Part shown: piece after piece, positions 44,655 to 53,192 of the stretch | How the letters are laid out: each line of letters opens with the position of its first letter | How positions within the stretch are numbered: the first letter of the stretch is position 1 | Assembly (NCBI GenBank): GCA_964196195.1 | Contig: CAXMSE010000032.1 | Location: forward strand, 1 to 64,000 | Source of the DNA: OFTM10 sp964196195 | GTDB lineage: Bacteria > Actinomycetota > Acidimicrobiia > Acidimicrobiales > Aldehydirespiratoraceae | Direction: 5' to 3' | Length of the DNA stretch: 64,000 bases | Notes under the pieces: model-generated | The model's database searches: none | What the model was told of the DNA's origin: nothing | Seen by the model: only the letters and a program-made list of their open reading frames with translations | Position numbers and translations under genes: made by a program

Positions 44655-45142
44655 TCCGGGCGCCGCTCGGCCCGCATCTCAGCCGGATTATCTCCGTAGG
44701 CGGCATAACTGAAGTGCCGGGGCTGCGTCCATGGCTCGCTCGTCCACTCCCGAAGTGGTTCACTCACCCACAGAGGGCTCGCGTTCAGGCGACCGTCGAC
44801 ACCTGTGGGATCGAGGAACTCCGCTGCGGTGACGATCCCGTCGGGATCCTCGAGAACAACGGCACCCTCGAAGCCGGCGGCGAGGTGAACTTCGACGTCG
44901 AGAAGCGTCTCCAGCTCGACGAACTCGACCGCGACCGTCCAGCACAAGCGTGCCCAATTGGCGACGGTGAGGCCGGTCTCCTCGCAGACCTCCCTGGTGA
45001 GTGCCTCCACCGGTGTCTCGCCGGCATCGACCACACCGCCCGGAGTGGTCCAGTCGATGCTGCCACCACGGCGCCGGTTGGCGACCAGCAGCAGGCCCCG
45101 CTCGTCGACGAGAAGACCCCCGGCAACTCTCCAATGACGCAC
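44651..45142 (-). CDS. Nudix hydrolase
   Basis: 163 residues with a complete Nudix box, GGVVDAGETPVEAL then TREVCEETGL, which places the REXXEE metal ligands. The fold start RVAGGLLVDERGLLLVANRR suits an (d)NTP or NDP-sugar pyrophosphatase. Because it overlaps dinB, removal of damaged nucleotides is an attractive role, but it is not shown by the sequence. The start is GTG 45142. Confidence 0.9.
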   Translation of the reverse strand: MRHWRVAGGLLVDERGLLLVANRRRGGSIDWTTPGGVVDAGETPVEALTREVCEETGLTVANWARLCWTVAVEFVELETLLDVEVHLAAGFEGAVVLEDPDGIVTAAEFLDPTGVDGRLNASPLWVSEPLREWTSEPWTQPRHFSYAAYGDNPAEMRAERRPE

Positions 45143-45177
45143 CCGCTCAGCATGCCAGCTTCCGCAGGTGCCGGGTT

Positions 45178-45891
45178 CTAATCAGCGGCGGAATTCTCCA
45201 CAACGGCCGCGCCGTTTCCGAGATCGGTAGCCACAACCTCGGCTTTCACCACCGCTGCGGTGGACACCTCAGCTGCAGGCGAGGATGAGGGGTCCGGTGC
45301 CGGCTCGTTCTCGGCCACGAGAACGAGAATCCCGGTGGATGAAGCGGCGATCACCACTCCTACGAGGGGAAACAGGAGTCTGCGTCGGATCCGCTTCTGA
45401 TCGCGGGCGACCTCGTCCTCCTCGTCCATCAGGCGATTCAGCCGTGAGGCGACGTCGGAAGTCTCGATCTCCAGTGAGGTCGACAGAACCTCGAGGTCCA
45501 CATCACGAAGCGCGATCGGGGTACCAAGGGGGAGTTCGCGAAGGCGATACACGAGCGCGAGGTAGCGGGCGAGAACCGCGTCGGGGCCCGAAGCATCCGA
45601 CATTTCGACCCCGGACCGGCTGACCGCTATAAGGCCCTCGTCCAGATCTATGACCAGCTGAGAACGCTCGGGCATCAGTCCGGCATCTTCGACCCCGTAG
45701 AGCCTCACCAGCCCAGATAAGAGCTGGTCGTCGACCACCCGTCGACCATGTTCGAGATCGTCGAGTTCGACCACCGTGAAATCGGTGTGGTTGGCAAGCT
45801 CTTCCAGGTCCAGGCCTGCGGCCACCCGAGCTTGGCGAAGCAGGGTGCCCAAACGACGTGGCGGCACCAGCGTGGTGAGATCGGTTTCCAT
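45178..45891 (-). CDS. Membrane-anchored helix-turn-helix protein (RodZ-like layout)
   Basis: 237 residues from ATG 45891. Residues about 12-65 form a Cro/C1-type HTH (RRLGTLLRQARVAAGLDLEELANHTDFT). A predicted cytoplasmic linker follows, then basic KRIRRR, one membrane helix (about 177-198) and a short outside tail rich in Ala/Val. This order (HTH, basic stop, helix, outside tail) is that of RodZ, though the HTH may instead bind DNA. It follows the glycosyltransferase gene by 17 bases. Confidence 0.75.
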   Translation of the reverse strand: METDLTTLVPPRRLGTLLRQARVAAGLDLEELANHTDFTVVELDDLEHGRRVVDDQLLSGLVRLYGVEDAGLMPERSQLVIDLDEGLIAVSRSGVEMSDASGPDAVLARYLALVYRLRELPLGTPIALRDVDLEVLSTSLEIETSDVASRLNRLMDEEDEVARDQKRIRRRLLFPLVGVVIAASSTGILVLVAENEPAPDPSSSPAAEVSTAAVVKAEVVATDLGNGAAVVENSAAD

Positions 45892-45908
45892 GGGGTTTTC
45901 GTCGGCAA

Positions 45909-46631
45909 TCAGCGCCTGAATCTGAGGACGCGGTCGCGGAACCCCCACCAGGTGACCAACACCAATGCCTCCACCACGATCCAACTCGACATCTTGGAGG
46001 TTCCCCTGATTCGATCGGTGAACGAGATCGGGATCTCGGTGACCGAGCCGCCGGTGGCAAGAACCCTGTGAGCCATCTCGATCTGGAAGCCGTAACCGTC
46101 GGCTCGGATGGTGTGGAAGTCGATCGCGGCCAGTGCCTCGGAGCGATAGGCCCTGAACCCGCTGGTGGCGTCATTGACGCTGATGCCAAGCACCAATGCT
46201 GCATACCGGTTGCCCCACCTCGACAGGGCGCGCCGATACCACGACCAGTCCGGGATCGATCCGCCCGGCACGTAGCGACTACCGATGGCGAGATCAGCAC
46301 CCTCCTCGACTGCAGCCAGCAAGGTGGGAAGCACAGCGGGGTCGTGGGACAGGTCGGAGTCCATCTCCACCATCACGTCGAAGCCGTTGATCAGGCCCTG
46401 CTTGAAGCCCTCGCGGTAGGCCGAGCCCAGACCGGATTTCGCGGGGCGCCGCATCACCTCGACTACACCCAGCTCCTCCCCCACCCGCTCGGCGACGTCG
46501 GCCGTGCCGTCAGGGCTCGAATCGTCGACCACGAGCACTCGAGCATCCGGTGAGGCGGAGTGGAGTCGGCGGAGCACCTCTTCGATGTTCGCCGCCTCGT
46601 CGTAGGTGGGAAGAACAACCAAGACACGCAC
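45909..46631 (-). CDS. Glycosyltransferase family 2, dolichol-phosphate-mannose synthase-like
   Basis: 240 residues from GTG 46631 (VRVLVVLPTYDEA); GTG 46667 is also possible. GT2 motifs LPTYDEAANIEEVLRR, VLVVDDSSPDGTADVA, VMVEMDSDLSHDP (DXD) and the acceptor region SGFRAYR are those of polyprenol-phosphate mannosyltransferases such as mycobacterial Ppm1. It probably makes polyprenyl-phosphate-mannose for envelope glycans. There is no fused Lnt-type domain. Confidence 0.9.
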   Translation of the reverse strand: MRVLVVLPTYDEAANIEEVLRRLHSASPDARVLVVDDSSPDGTADVAERVGEELGVVEVMRRPAKSGLGSAYREGFKQGLINGFDVMVEMDSDLSHDPAVLPTLLAAVEEGADLAIGSRYVPGGSIPDWSWYRRALSRWGNRYAALVLGISVNDATSGFRAYRSEALAAIDFHTIRADGYGFQIEMAHRVLATGGSVTEIPISFTDRIRGTSKMSSWIVVEALVLVTWWGFRDRVLRFRR

Positions 46632-46696
46632 GGCCGTGAACTCTAGAGGCGGAGGCGCCACCACCACGCCACCGGCGTCTCGATAGGCTCGCGCCG

Positions 46697-46990
46697 ATGT
46701 CGAATTCGCAAGCAGGCCGTTCCCCCGACACCGCCGCTCCCCCCGTGTTGGCCCGCGCCCTCGCCCTGCTCGCGATCATGATCGCGGGCCTCTGCGGCGG
46801 GCTCATCGGGTTCGCGGTCACCGATCTCCAATGCAACGACGGATGCACCACCACGGCCGGGATCGTGGGCGTGGTCAGCGCGGCCGGAGCCGCCGTCGGC
46901 GTGGCCATCGTTGCGGTGCTCACCATGCGAGCGATGGCCGAATGGAAGGCCCAGGAGCTGCAAGAACAGGCCCGGCGAATTCAGGAATGA
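46697..46990 (+). CDS. Small membrane protein, 97 residues
   Basis: Two hydrophobic segments (about 19-43 and 52-75) separated by a short loop with two cysteines (DLQCNDGCTT), then a charged helical tail. There is no family I can name. Its TGA overlaps the ATG of the inositol monophosphatase gene (ATGA), which supports real translation. Confidence 0.75.
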   Translation: MSNSQAGRSPDTAAPPVLARALALLAIMIAGLCGGLIGFAVTDLQCNDGCTTTAGIVGVVSAAGAAVGVAIVAVLTMRAMAEWKAQELQEQARRIQE

Positions 46991-47775
46991 GTCCCGATCT
47001 GAATGAACTTGGGGCCATCGCCGACGCGGCGCTCGACCGAGTCGTGCCCGCCCTTCGCTCTCCGGATGCCCTCACCGATCTCGCCGTCGACACCAAATCG
47101 AGCGGCACCGACATGGTCACCGAGATGGATCGATGGGCGGAGGCCACAATTGTCGAGGTGATCTCCTCGGCCAGACCCGACGACGGTTTTCTGGGCGAGG
47201 AGGGAGCGGCGAAGGAGAGCCTCACCGGGGTCACCTGGCTGATCGACCCGATCGACGGCACCACCAACTTCCTCTACGACATTCCCGGCTATTCGGTATC
47301 GATCGCCGCTCGCCTCGATGGCGTCGATGTCGTGGGAGCCGTTCACGACCCCATCCGGGGCGAACGCTTCCGCGCCGTCAAGCACCAGGGTGCCACCCTC
47401 AATGGGTCGTCAATCTCGGTGAGCGACAAGGACCAACTCCCCACCGCCCTGGTGGCCACGGGCTTTTCGTATGAAGCCGGCAGGCGCCGGGCCCAGGCGG
47501 AGGTGCTCACCCATGTCCTCCCCGCTGTACGCGACATCCGCCGCTTCGGCGGCGCTGCGCTCGATCTGTGCTCACTGGCGTGCGGGCGGGTCGATGCCTA
47601 CTACGAGCGTGGACTCAACGAATGGGACACCGCCGCCGGTGCCCTCATCGCGGCCGAAGCGGGGGCTCTCATCGACGACCGGCAGCTTTCGGGGGGTGCC
47701 TTCGTCGGTGCCGCCCCCGGCCTGTTCGAAGCCTTGTCGCGCCTGCTCGACGGGGCCGGCGCGCACGAGGCCTGA
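46987..47775 (+). CDS. Inositol monophosphatase family protein
   Basis: Mg-dependent phosphatase of the IMPase/FBPase fold, 262 residues. Metal motifs FLGEEGA (Glu), WLIDPIDGTTNFLY (Asp-Asp) and LNEWDTAAGALIAAEAGA (Asp) are intact. Substrates in the family include inositol phosphate, histidinol phosphate and others. With a PimB-like transferase elsewhere in the window, phosphatidylinositol lipid synthesis is an attractive guess. It starts at ATG 46987, overlapping the small membrane protein gene. Confidence 0.92.
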   Translation: MSPDLNELGAIADAALDRVVPALRSPDALTDLAVDTKSSGTDMVTEMDRWAEATIVEVISSARPDDGFLGEEGAAKESLTGVTWLIDPIDGTTNFLYDIPGYSVSIAARLDGVDVVGAVHDPIRGERFRAVKHQGATLNGSSISVSDKDQLPTALVATGFSYEAGRRRAQAEVLTHVLPAVRDIRRFGGAALDLCSLACGRVDAYYERGLNEWDTAAGALIAAEAGALIDDRQLSGGAFVGAAPGLFEALSRLLDGAGAHEA

Positions 47776-47832
47776 ACTTTGATTCGTCCCGCGCGTCGCA
47801 TCGCGACCGAGAACATGGCACCATCTCACTCA

Positions 47833-48513
47833 ATGGGTACGCGAATTCTCACGGTGGAAGACGACGAACGAATCCGCACAGCCGTCAAGTTGGCCCTCGA
47901 GGATGAGGGCTGGGACGTCGAAGAGGCGGATAGCGGGGAGGAGGCCCTCAACGCGTTCACGCGCCAAGCGGCCGATGTGGTGTTGATCGACATCATGTTG
48001 CCCGGCATCGACGGCTTCGACGTGTGCAGGGCGATTCGGCGCGTCAGCGACGTGCCGATCGTGATGGTCACCGCTCGTGCCGACACCCACGACGTCGTGG
48101 CCGGGCTCGAAGCCGGCGCCGACGACTACCTCACCAAGCCGTTCGCCCCCAAGGAACTCTCCGCCCGCATCCGGGCTCTGCTGCGCCGAGCCCGCACCTC
48201 CGAGCCGGGGGCGCCTCAGATGATCTTCGGCGATCTCGAGATAGTGCCCGACGAGGGGGTCGTGCGCGTCGGCGGCGATGAAGTCCACCTCACCAAGACC
48301 GAATTCCGCCTCCTCGTCGAACTCGCCTCCAGCCCCGGCCGAGTATTCAGCCGGGAGGTGCTCCTCGAACGAGTATGGGGCTACGGCTACTTCGGCGATG
48401 GCCGTCTCGTCGACGTCCATATCCGTCGCCTGCGCACCAAGGTCGAGTCCGATGCCGCCAACCCGCGCCATGTCGTCACTGTGCGGGGACTCGGCTACAA
48501 GCTCCAAACCTGA
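47833..48513 (+). CDS. OmpR-family response regulator (MtrA-like)
   Basis: 226 residues. Receiver domain with acidic pocket VEDDERIR, phosphoacceptor Asp53 (VVLIDIMLPG), Thr/Lys switch residues (VTARAD, LTKPF), then an OmpR winged helix (LTKTEFRLLVELA, RLVDVHIRRLRTKVE). I start it at ATG 47833 (MGTRILTVEDD). A histidine kinase and a GerMN lipoprotein follow directly, as mtrA-mtrB-lpqB do in other actinobacteria, where the system links envelope state to division and replication genes. Confidence 0.93.
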   Translation: MGTRILTVEDDERIRTAVKLALEDEGWDVEEADSGEEALNAFTRQAADVVLIDIMLPGIDGFDVCRAIRRVSDVPIVMVTARADTHDVVAGLEAGADDYLTKPFAPKELSARIRALLRRARTSEPGAPQMIFGDLEIVPDEGVVRVGGDEVHLTKTEFRLLVELASSPGRVFSREVLLERVWGYGYFGDGRLVDVHIRRLRTKVESDAANPRHVVTVRGLGYKLQT

Positions 48514-48525
48514 GCGAGAGGTAGC

Positions 48526-49923
48526 TTGAGAAAAGTCTGGAGACGGCTCGGCCTGAGGGCCCGAATCACCCTGCTCTTCGCGCTCGGAGGTCTGCTCTTG
48601 TCGGTCACCATCGCGGTGGCCACCCTCACCCTGGCCCGCCAGAATCTGCTGGCCGACCGCGAAGATCGTGCCTTTTCGGTGGTCATCCGCAACGGAGACC
48701 GAGTGGCGCAACGCCTCACCGAGGAGACCGACGCCGAGGAGGTGGGCGCGATCTTCGATTCCCTCACCATCACTGAACGTTCCCACCCGCTGCTTCGCGT
48801 CGACGATGTCTGGACCGCCAGCAATCCCCAGGTGTTCAGCAACGAAAACGTGCCGAGCGTGCTCGTCGCCGCGGTCGAGAACGGGCACGCGGCGCGCATC
48901 CGCACCCGCCTCGACGACAAGCCGGCCCTGATCACCGGCATTCCCATCCCCAACCTCGATGCCGACTACTACGAGGCGGCTCTCGTCGACGATGTCGAAG
49001 GTGCGCTCAACACCCTCGGCATCATCGTCATCGGCGTGGCCACCGCCGCAACCCTCCTGGCCGCCGCCATCGGTTCGTGGGCGTCCAGGAGGGCGCTCAC
49101 CCCTCTGGTGGAGGTGCGAGCAGCCGCTGAATCACTCGCCGCCGGAGAGCTCGACACCCGCCTCGACCCTCCAGCCGATGCCGACCTCGCATCCCTCACC
49201 GCCTCCTTCAACGGAATGGCCCGCTCGCTCGAGGACCGCATCGAACGCGACGCCCGGTTCGCGTCGGAGGTGAGCCATGAGTTGCGCTCGCCGTTGATGA
49301 CGCTCAACGCCTCTGCCGAGGTCCTCAACAACAGCCGCGACGACCTCTCCGAGCGCAACCAGACGGCCCTCGACCTGCTTACCGACGACATCGGGAGGTT
49401 CACCGACCTCGTCGAAGACCTCCTCGAGATCAGCCGTTACGACGTCGGGTCGGCGGCTCTTCAGGCGGAGCCGATCGACCTCGTCGAATTTGTCCGCCAG
49501 GCGGTTGCCCACGGGCGCTACCCCGACACGAGCGTCAATGCCGAGACGCTGGAGTATCTGGTGATCGAAGGCGACAAGCGTCGCCTTGCCCAAGTGGTGG
49601 CCAACCTCCTCGACAATGCGGCCAAGTATGGCGAGGGCCACGTGGGCATCGAAGTTCGCGAGCGCCGCGACACTGTGCAGATGATCATCGAGGACCAGGG
49701 GCCAGGTGTGCCCTACGAAGAGAGAAGCGTGATCTTCGATCGTTTCTCTCGGGGTAGTGCCGGAGGAAGCCGGGGCCAGGGCACGGGATCGGGGTTAGGC
49801 CTGTCGTTGGTGACCGAACACGTCGGGCTCCACGGCGGACACGTGTGGGTGGAGGATCGCCCCGATGGCGGCCAGGGCGCTCGCTTCGTGGTGTCTCTTC
49901 CCAAGACGGATCCGATCGAATGA
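48526..49923 (+). CDS. Sensor histidine kinase (MtrB-like)
   Basis: 465 residues from TTG 48526 (upstream GAGAGG). Two membrane helices (about 18-38 and 160-183) bracket an outside sensor domain. A HAMP domain follows, then the H-box FASEVSHELRSPLMTL (His251), and the HATPase part with NLLDNAAKYGEG, DQGPGVP and GTGSGLGLSLV. It starts 12 bases after the regulator. MtrB is the best match by context and layout. Confidence 0.92.
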   Translation: MRKVWRRLGLRARITLLFALGGLLLSVTIAVATLTLARQNLLADREDRAFSVVIRNGDRVAQRLTEETDAEEVGAIFDSLTITERSHPLLRVDDVWTASNPQVFSNENVPSVLVAAVENGHAARIRTRLDDKPALITGIPIPNLDADYYEAALVDDVEGALNTLGIIVIGVATAATLLAAAIGSWASRRALTPLVEVRAAAESLAAGELDTRLDPPADADLASLTASFNGMARSLEDRIERDARFASEVSHELRSPLMTLNASAEVLNNSRDDLSERNQTALDLLTDDIGRFTDLVEDLLEISRYDVGSAALQAEPIDLVEFVRQAVAHGRYPDTSVNAETLEYLVIEGDKRRLAQVVANLLDNAAKYGEGHVGIEVRERRDTVQMIIEDQGPGVPYEERSVIFDRFSRGSAGGSRGQGTGSGLGLSLVTEHVGLHGGHVWVEDRPDGGQGARFVVSLPKTDPIE

Positions 49924-50594
49924 GGCGCCTGGTGGTTTCCGCCCTCCTCATATCGCTCATCGTGGGAGCATGCTCGCTCCCCACCGATGAGTCGGCCCAG
50001 GTGATCAATCCAGATGAACTGCCCGATGGTCTGCGTAGCGACCTCACCGCCACCACAACCACCATCGAACCGCCCTCCGCCATTCCGATCGGGATCTTCC
50101 TGATCGACCTCGCCGACGAACGGAAGATCGTCGTCGAGGTGACCCGGGAAGTGGAGACCACCGCCTCCCTCTTCGATCGACTCTCATTCCTCTTCGGCGA
50201 CGAGGTCCGCACCGAGGCCGACCGCGAGTTGGGCTACAGCAACCCGGTGGGCGAGTTCACCCTCACCAGCGTGGAGCGCAACGACAACGACGTCGCCATC
50301 ATCGATATCATCGCCGTCGACGAAAACGGAGCCGAGGTGGCAGTAAGCGGCGACGTGCTGCGAGATGCCGCGGCCCAACTCGTGTACACGGCAACAGGCT
50401 TCAGCGCGATTCGAGCGGTCCGTATCCTCATCAACGGTGAGAGGGTGGTGCTACCCACCACCACCGACGAAGGCGATACCGAAGACGTCGTGAGCCGCGG
50501 CGACTACGAGCGCTACCTGCCCGAATTCGTGGTGGTCACCACCACCATTCCCGAGTCCACCACCACGGTGGCTCCGGATGAAGGCGGCGGCTGA
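49920..50594 (+). CDS. GerMN-domain lipoprotein (LpqB-like)
   Basis: 224 residues. ATG 49920 overlaps the kinase stop (ATGA). A lipoprotein signal ends in IVGACS (Cys18). A GerMN domain occupies about 50-175 (IGIFLIDLADERKIVVEVTREV; GEFTLTSVERND; ILINGERVVLP). It lacks the C-terminal beta-propeller of full LpqB. In mycobacteria LpqB binds and tunes the MtrB sensor domain; the same role is inferred. A Thr-rich tail ends the protein. Confidence 0.85.
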   Translation: MRRLVVSALLISLIVGACSLPTDESAQVINPDELPDGLRSDLTATTTTIEPPSAIPIGIFLIDLADERKIVVEVTREVETTASLFDRLSFLFGDEVRTEADRELGYSNPVGEFTLTSVERNDNDVAIIDIIAVDENGAEVAVSGDVLRDAAAQLVYTATGFSAIRAVRILINGERVVLPTTTDEGDTEDVVSRGDYERYLPEFVVVTTTIPESTTTVAPDEGGG

Positions 50595-50597
50595 ACC

Positions 50598-51626
50598 TCA
50601 AGCGAAGAAGGTACGAGCCGTTCGCAGGAGGTTCGGACTCGTGTACTTGAGCGAACCGACCGCTTCGGCGAGCGGCACCGTCACCACCTCGCCGTTGCGA
50701 AATGCCACCATCGAGCCGTATTCGCCCTCGTGTACCGCCTCCATGGCGGCCACCCCGAACCAGGTGGACAGCACCCGGTCGAACGAGGTGGGGGTGCCGC
50801 CTCGCTGAACGTGACCGAGGACGGTCACTCGCGTTTCGAAACCGGTGCGAGCCTCGATCTCCGAGGCAACGACGTTGCAGATCCCGCCGAGTCGCTTGTG
50901 GCCGTACTGATCCACCGGAGGTTCTTGCACCTCGATCGTTCCCTTCTTCGGCAAGGCTCCCTCGGCGACCACCACGATCGACGCGTAGCGACCCCGGCCG
51001 TGACGCCGAGCCAAGGCGTCGCACACCTCATCAATGTCGAAGGGCTCTTCGGGCACGAGGGTGACCGTGGCACCCCCCGCGATACCCGCCCACGTGGCGA
51101 TATGGCCCACGTGACGACCCATGACCTCCACCACCATTACCCGGTCGTGGGACTCTGCGGTGGTGTGCAGGCGGTCGATCGCATCGGTAGCGATCTGTAC
51201 GGCGGTGTCGAATCCGAACGTGCGCTCCGTGCCCGCCACGTCGTTGTCGATGGTCTTGGGCACGCCCACAAGCGGTATGCCCTCCTCGTGGACTCGGTTC
51301 GCGGCCGAGAGTGTGCCCTCGCCCCCGATCACGATCAGTGCGTCGATGGCGTTGCGTTCGAGGTTGGCACGAACCCGACTCATCCCGTCGTCGTACATGA
51401 AGGGCTGATATCGACTCGTGCCGATGATCGTGCCACCGCGGGGCAGCAGGCCCCGACACTCCTCGACCGTCAGGGTCATGGTCCTGTCGTCGAGCAGGCC
51501 ACTCCAGCCGTCGAGAATGCCCACCATCTCGTATCCGAACTCGCGTTCTCCCTTTCGGACGACCGCGCGAATCACCGCGTTGAGGCCCGGGCAGTCGCCG
51601 CCTCCGGTGAGTACTCCAACCCTCAT
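50598..51626 (-). CDS. pfkA: 6-phosphofructokinase
   Basis: Glycolytic kinase forming fructose 1,6-bisphosphate, 342 residues. Motifs TGGGDCPGLNAVIR, GGEGTLSAANR, PKTIDNDVAGTERTFGFDTA, MGRHVGHIA and RVTVLGHVQRGGTPTSFDR are present. The Gly in GGEGT marks ATP use (PPi enzymes carry Asp), while the Lys in PKTIDND is otherwise seen in PPi enzymes; this mix is known from actinobacterial ATP-PFKs. It is convergent with the GerMN gene (3-base gap) and divergent from glpK. Confidence 0.94.
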   Translation of the reverse strand: MRVGVLTGGGDCPGLNAVIRAVVRKGEREFGYEMVGILDGWSGLLDDRTMTLTVEECRGLLPRGGTIIGTSRYQPFMYDDGMSRVRANLERNAIDALIVIGGEGTLSAANRVHEEGIPLVGVPKTIDNDVAGTERTFGFDTAVQIATDAIDRLHTTAESHDRVMVVEVMGRHVGHIATWAGIAGGATVTLVPEEPFDIDEVCDALARRHGRGRYASIVVVAEGALPKKGTIEVQEPPVDQYGHKRLGGICNVVASEIEARTGFETRVTVLGHVQRGGTPTSFDRVLSTWFGVAAMEAVHEGEYGSMVAFRNGEVVTVPLAEAVGSLKYTSPNLLRTARTFFA

Positions 51627-51699
51627 CGATCCTCCCGAGAATCGTCCCCTGCCAAGCTACCGACCAAGCTCCGAGAGCGAGCGGGTATCGTCGCCGACC

Positions 51700-53184
51700 A
51701 TGGGAATAGTGATAGCCATCGATGCCGGAACAACGGGTGTTCGCTCCTTCGCGGTCGACGAGTCGGGTACGCCGCTCGGATTCACCTACCGGGAGTTCAC
51801 CCAACACTTTCCCCGGCCTGGCTGGGTCGAGCACGACGCCGACGAGATCTGGGACGCGGTGGTGGCCACCCTGGCCGAACTGGTCGCCACGATCGATCAG
51901 CCGGTGGCTGCGATAGGCATCACCGACCAACGCGAGACCGTCGTGGCCTGGGACAAGAAAACGGGCCGCCCCCTGCACCGGGCGATCGTGTGGCAGGACC
52001 GCAGAACCGCAAGCCGCTGCGAGGCGCTGGAGGCGGCCGGACACCTCGATGCGGTGCGATCCACCACCGGCCTGGTTCTCGATCCCTATTTCTCCGGCAC
52101 CAAGTTCGAGTGGCTCCTCGGTGAGGGAGGCGTGGAGGTGGGCCCCGATCTCGCCTTCGGCACCGTCGATTCGTGGCTCATCTGGAACCTCACGGGCGGC
52201 TTGCACGCCACAGACTCGTCCAACGCGAGCCGAACCCTGCTCTACGACATCGGTGCCCACCGCTGGAGCCCCGAGATGTGCGACTTGTTCGGGGTCCCGG
52301 CGAGCACCCTTCCCGAGGTGCGCGCTTCATCGGGGCGGTTCGGCGTCACCACCGATGCCATCCCCACCGGGCCCGGAATCCCGGTGAGCGGTATCGCCGG
52401 CGATCAGCAGGCCGCCCTGTTCGGACAGGCATGTTTCCAGCCGGGCCAGACCAAGAACACCTACGGCACCGGAAGCTTTGTACTGATGAATGTCGGTACC
52501 AGCTGCCCCGAACCCGTGGAGGGCCTGCTCACCACCGTGGCCTGGACTCTCGACGGGCCGAACGGATTGGAAACGACCTACGCCTACGAGGGGGCGATAT
52601 TCGCTACCGGCGCCGCAATCCAGTGGCTGCGCGACGGACTCGGAATCATCGATGATGCGGCGGAAACGGGCCCCCTGGCCGAGTCGGTCGCCGACAGCGG
52701 CGGGGTCGTCTTTGTTCCCGCCCTCACCGGCCTCGGCAGTCCCTACTGGGATCCACGGGCACGAGGCACCATCCTCGGCCTCACCCGCGGCACCGGTCGA
52801 GCCGAGATCGCACGAGCAACCGTCGAGTCGATGGCCTTCCAGACCCGCGATGTGGTCGACGCAATGGCCAACGCCAGCGGTACCGGCATCACCGATCTGC
52901 GCGTCGATGGAGGAGCCTCAGTGATGGACCTGCTGCTCCAGATGCAGGCCGATCAGCTCGGAGTTCCCGTCATCCGATCGGCGGTGGCGGAGACCACCGC
53001 TCTGGGTGCCGCCTATCTCGCCGGACTGGCCGAAGGGGTGTGGTCGTCGCAGGCTGAGCTGGCCGACCACTGGGCGGCCGATGCCACCTTCTCCCCCGCT
53101 GATCACCGCGACGGCTGCGACGACGCCTACGCCAACTGGAAACGGGCGGTGGAGCGCAGTCGGCATTGGGACCTCAGCGACTGA
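51700..53184 (+). CDS. glpK: Glycerol kinase
   Basis: FGGY carbohydrate kinase, 494 residues, normal length. The start IAIDAGTTGVRSFAVD, the substrate loop ITDQRETVVAWD, GTVDSWLIWNLTGG, the ATP site IAGDQQAALFGQ and the late MAFQTRDVVDAM and RVDGGASVMDLLLQMQ motifs are those of GlpK. ATG 51700 is clear; the upstream extension of the frame lies over pfkA. No glpF or glpD is adjacent. Confidence 0.95.
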   Translation: MGIVIAIDAGTTGVRSFAVDESGTPLGFTYREFTQHFPRPGWVEHDADEIWDAVVATLAELVATIDQPVAAIGITDQRETVVAWDKKTGRPLHRAIVWQDRRTASRCEALEAAGHLDAVRSTTGLVLDPYFSGTKFEWLLGEGGVEVGPDLAFGTVDSWLIWNLTGGLHATDSSNASRTLLYDIGAHRWSPEMCDLFGVPASTLPEVRASSGRFGVTTDAIPTGPGIPVSGIAGDQQAALFGQACFQPGQTKNTYGTGSFVLMNVGTSCPEPVEGLLTTVAWTLDGPNGLETTYAYEGAIFATGAAIQWLRDGLGIIDDAAETGPLAESVADSGGVVFVPALTGLGSPYWDPRARGTILGLTRGTGRAEIARATVESMAFQTRDVVDAMANASGTGITDLRVDGGASVMDLLLQMQADQLGVPVIRSAVAETTALGAAYLAGLAEGVWSSQAELADHWAADATFSPADHRDGCDDAYANWKRAVERSRHWDLSD

Positions 53185-53192
53185 GCACCCGC

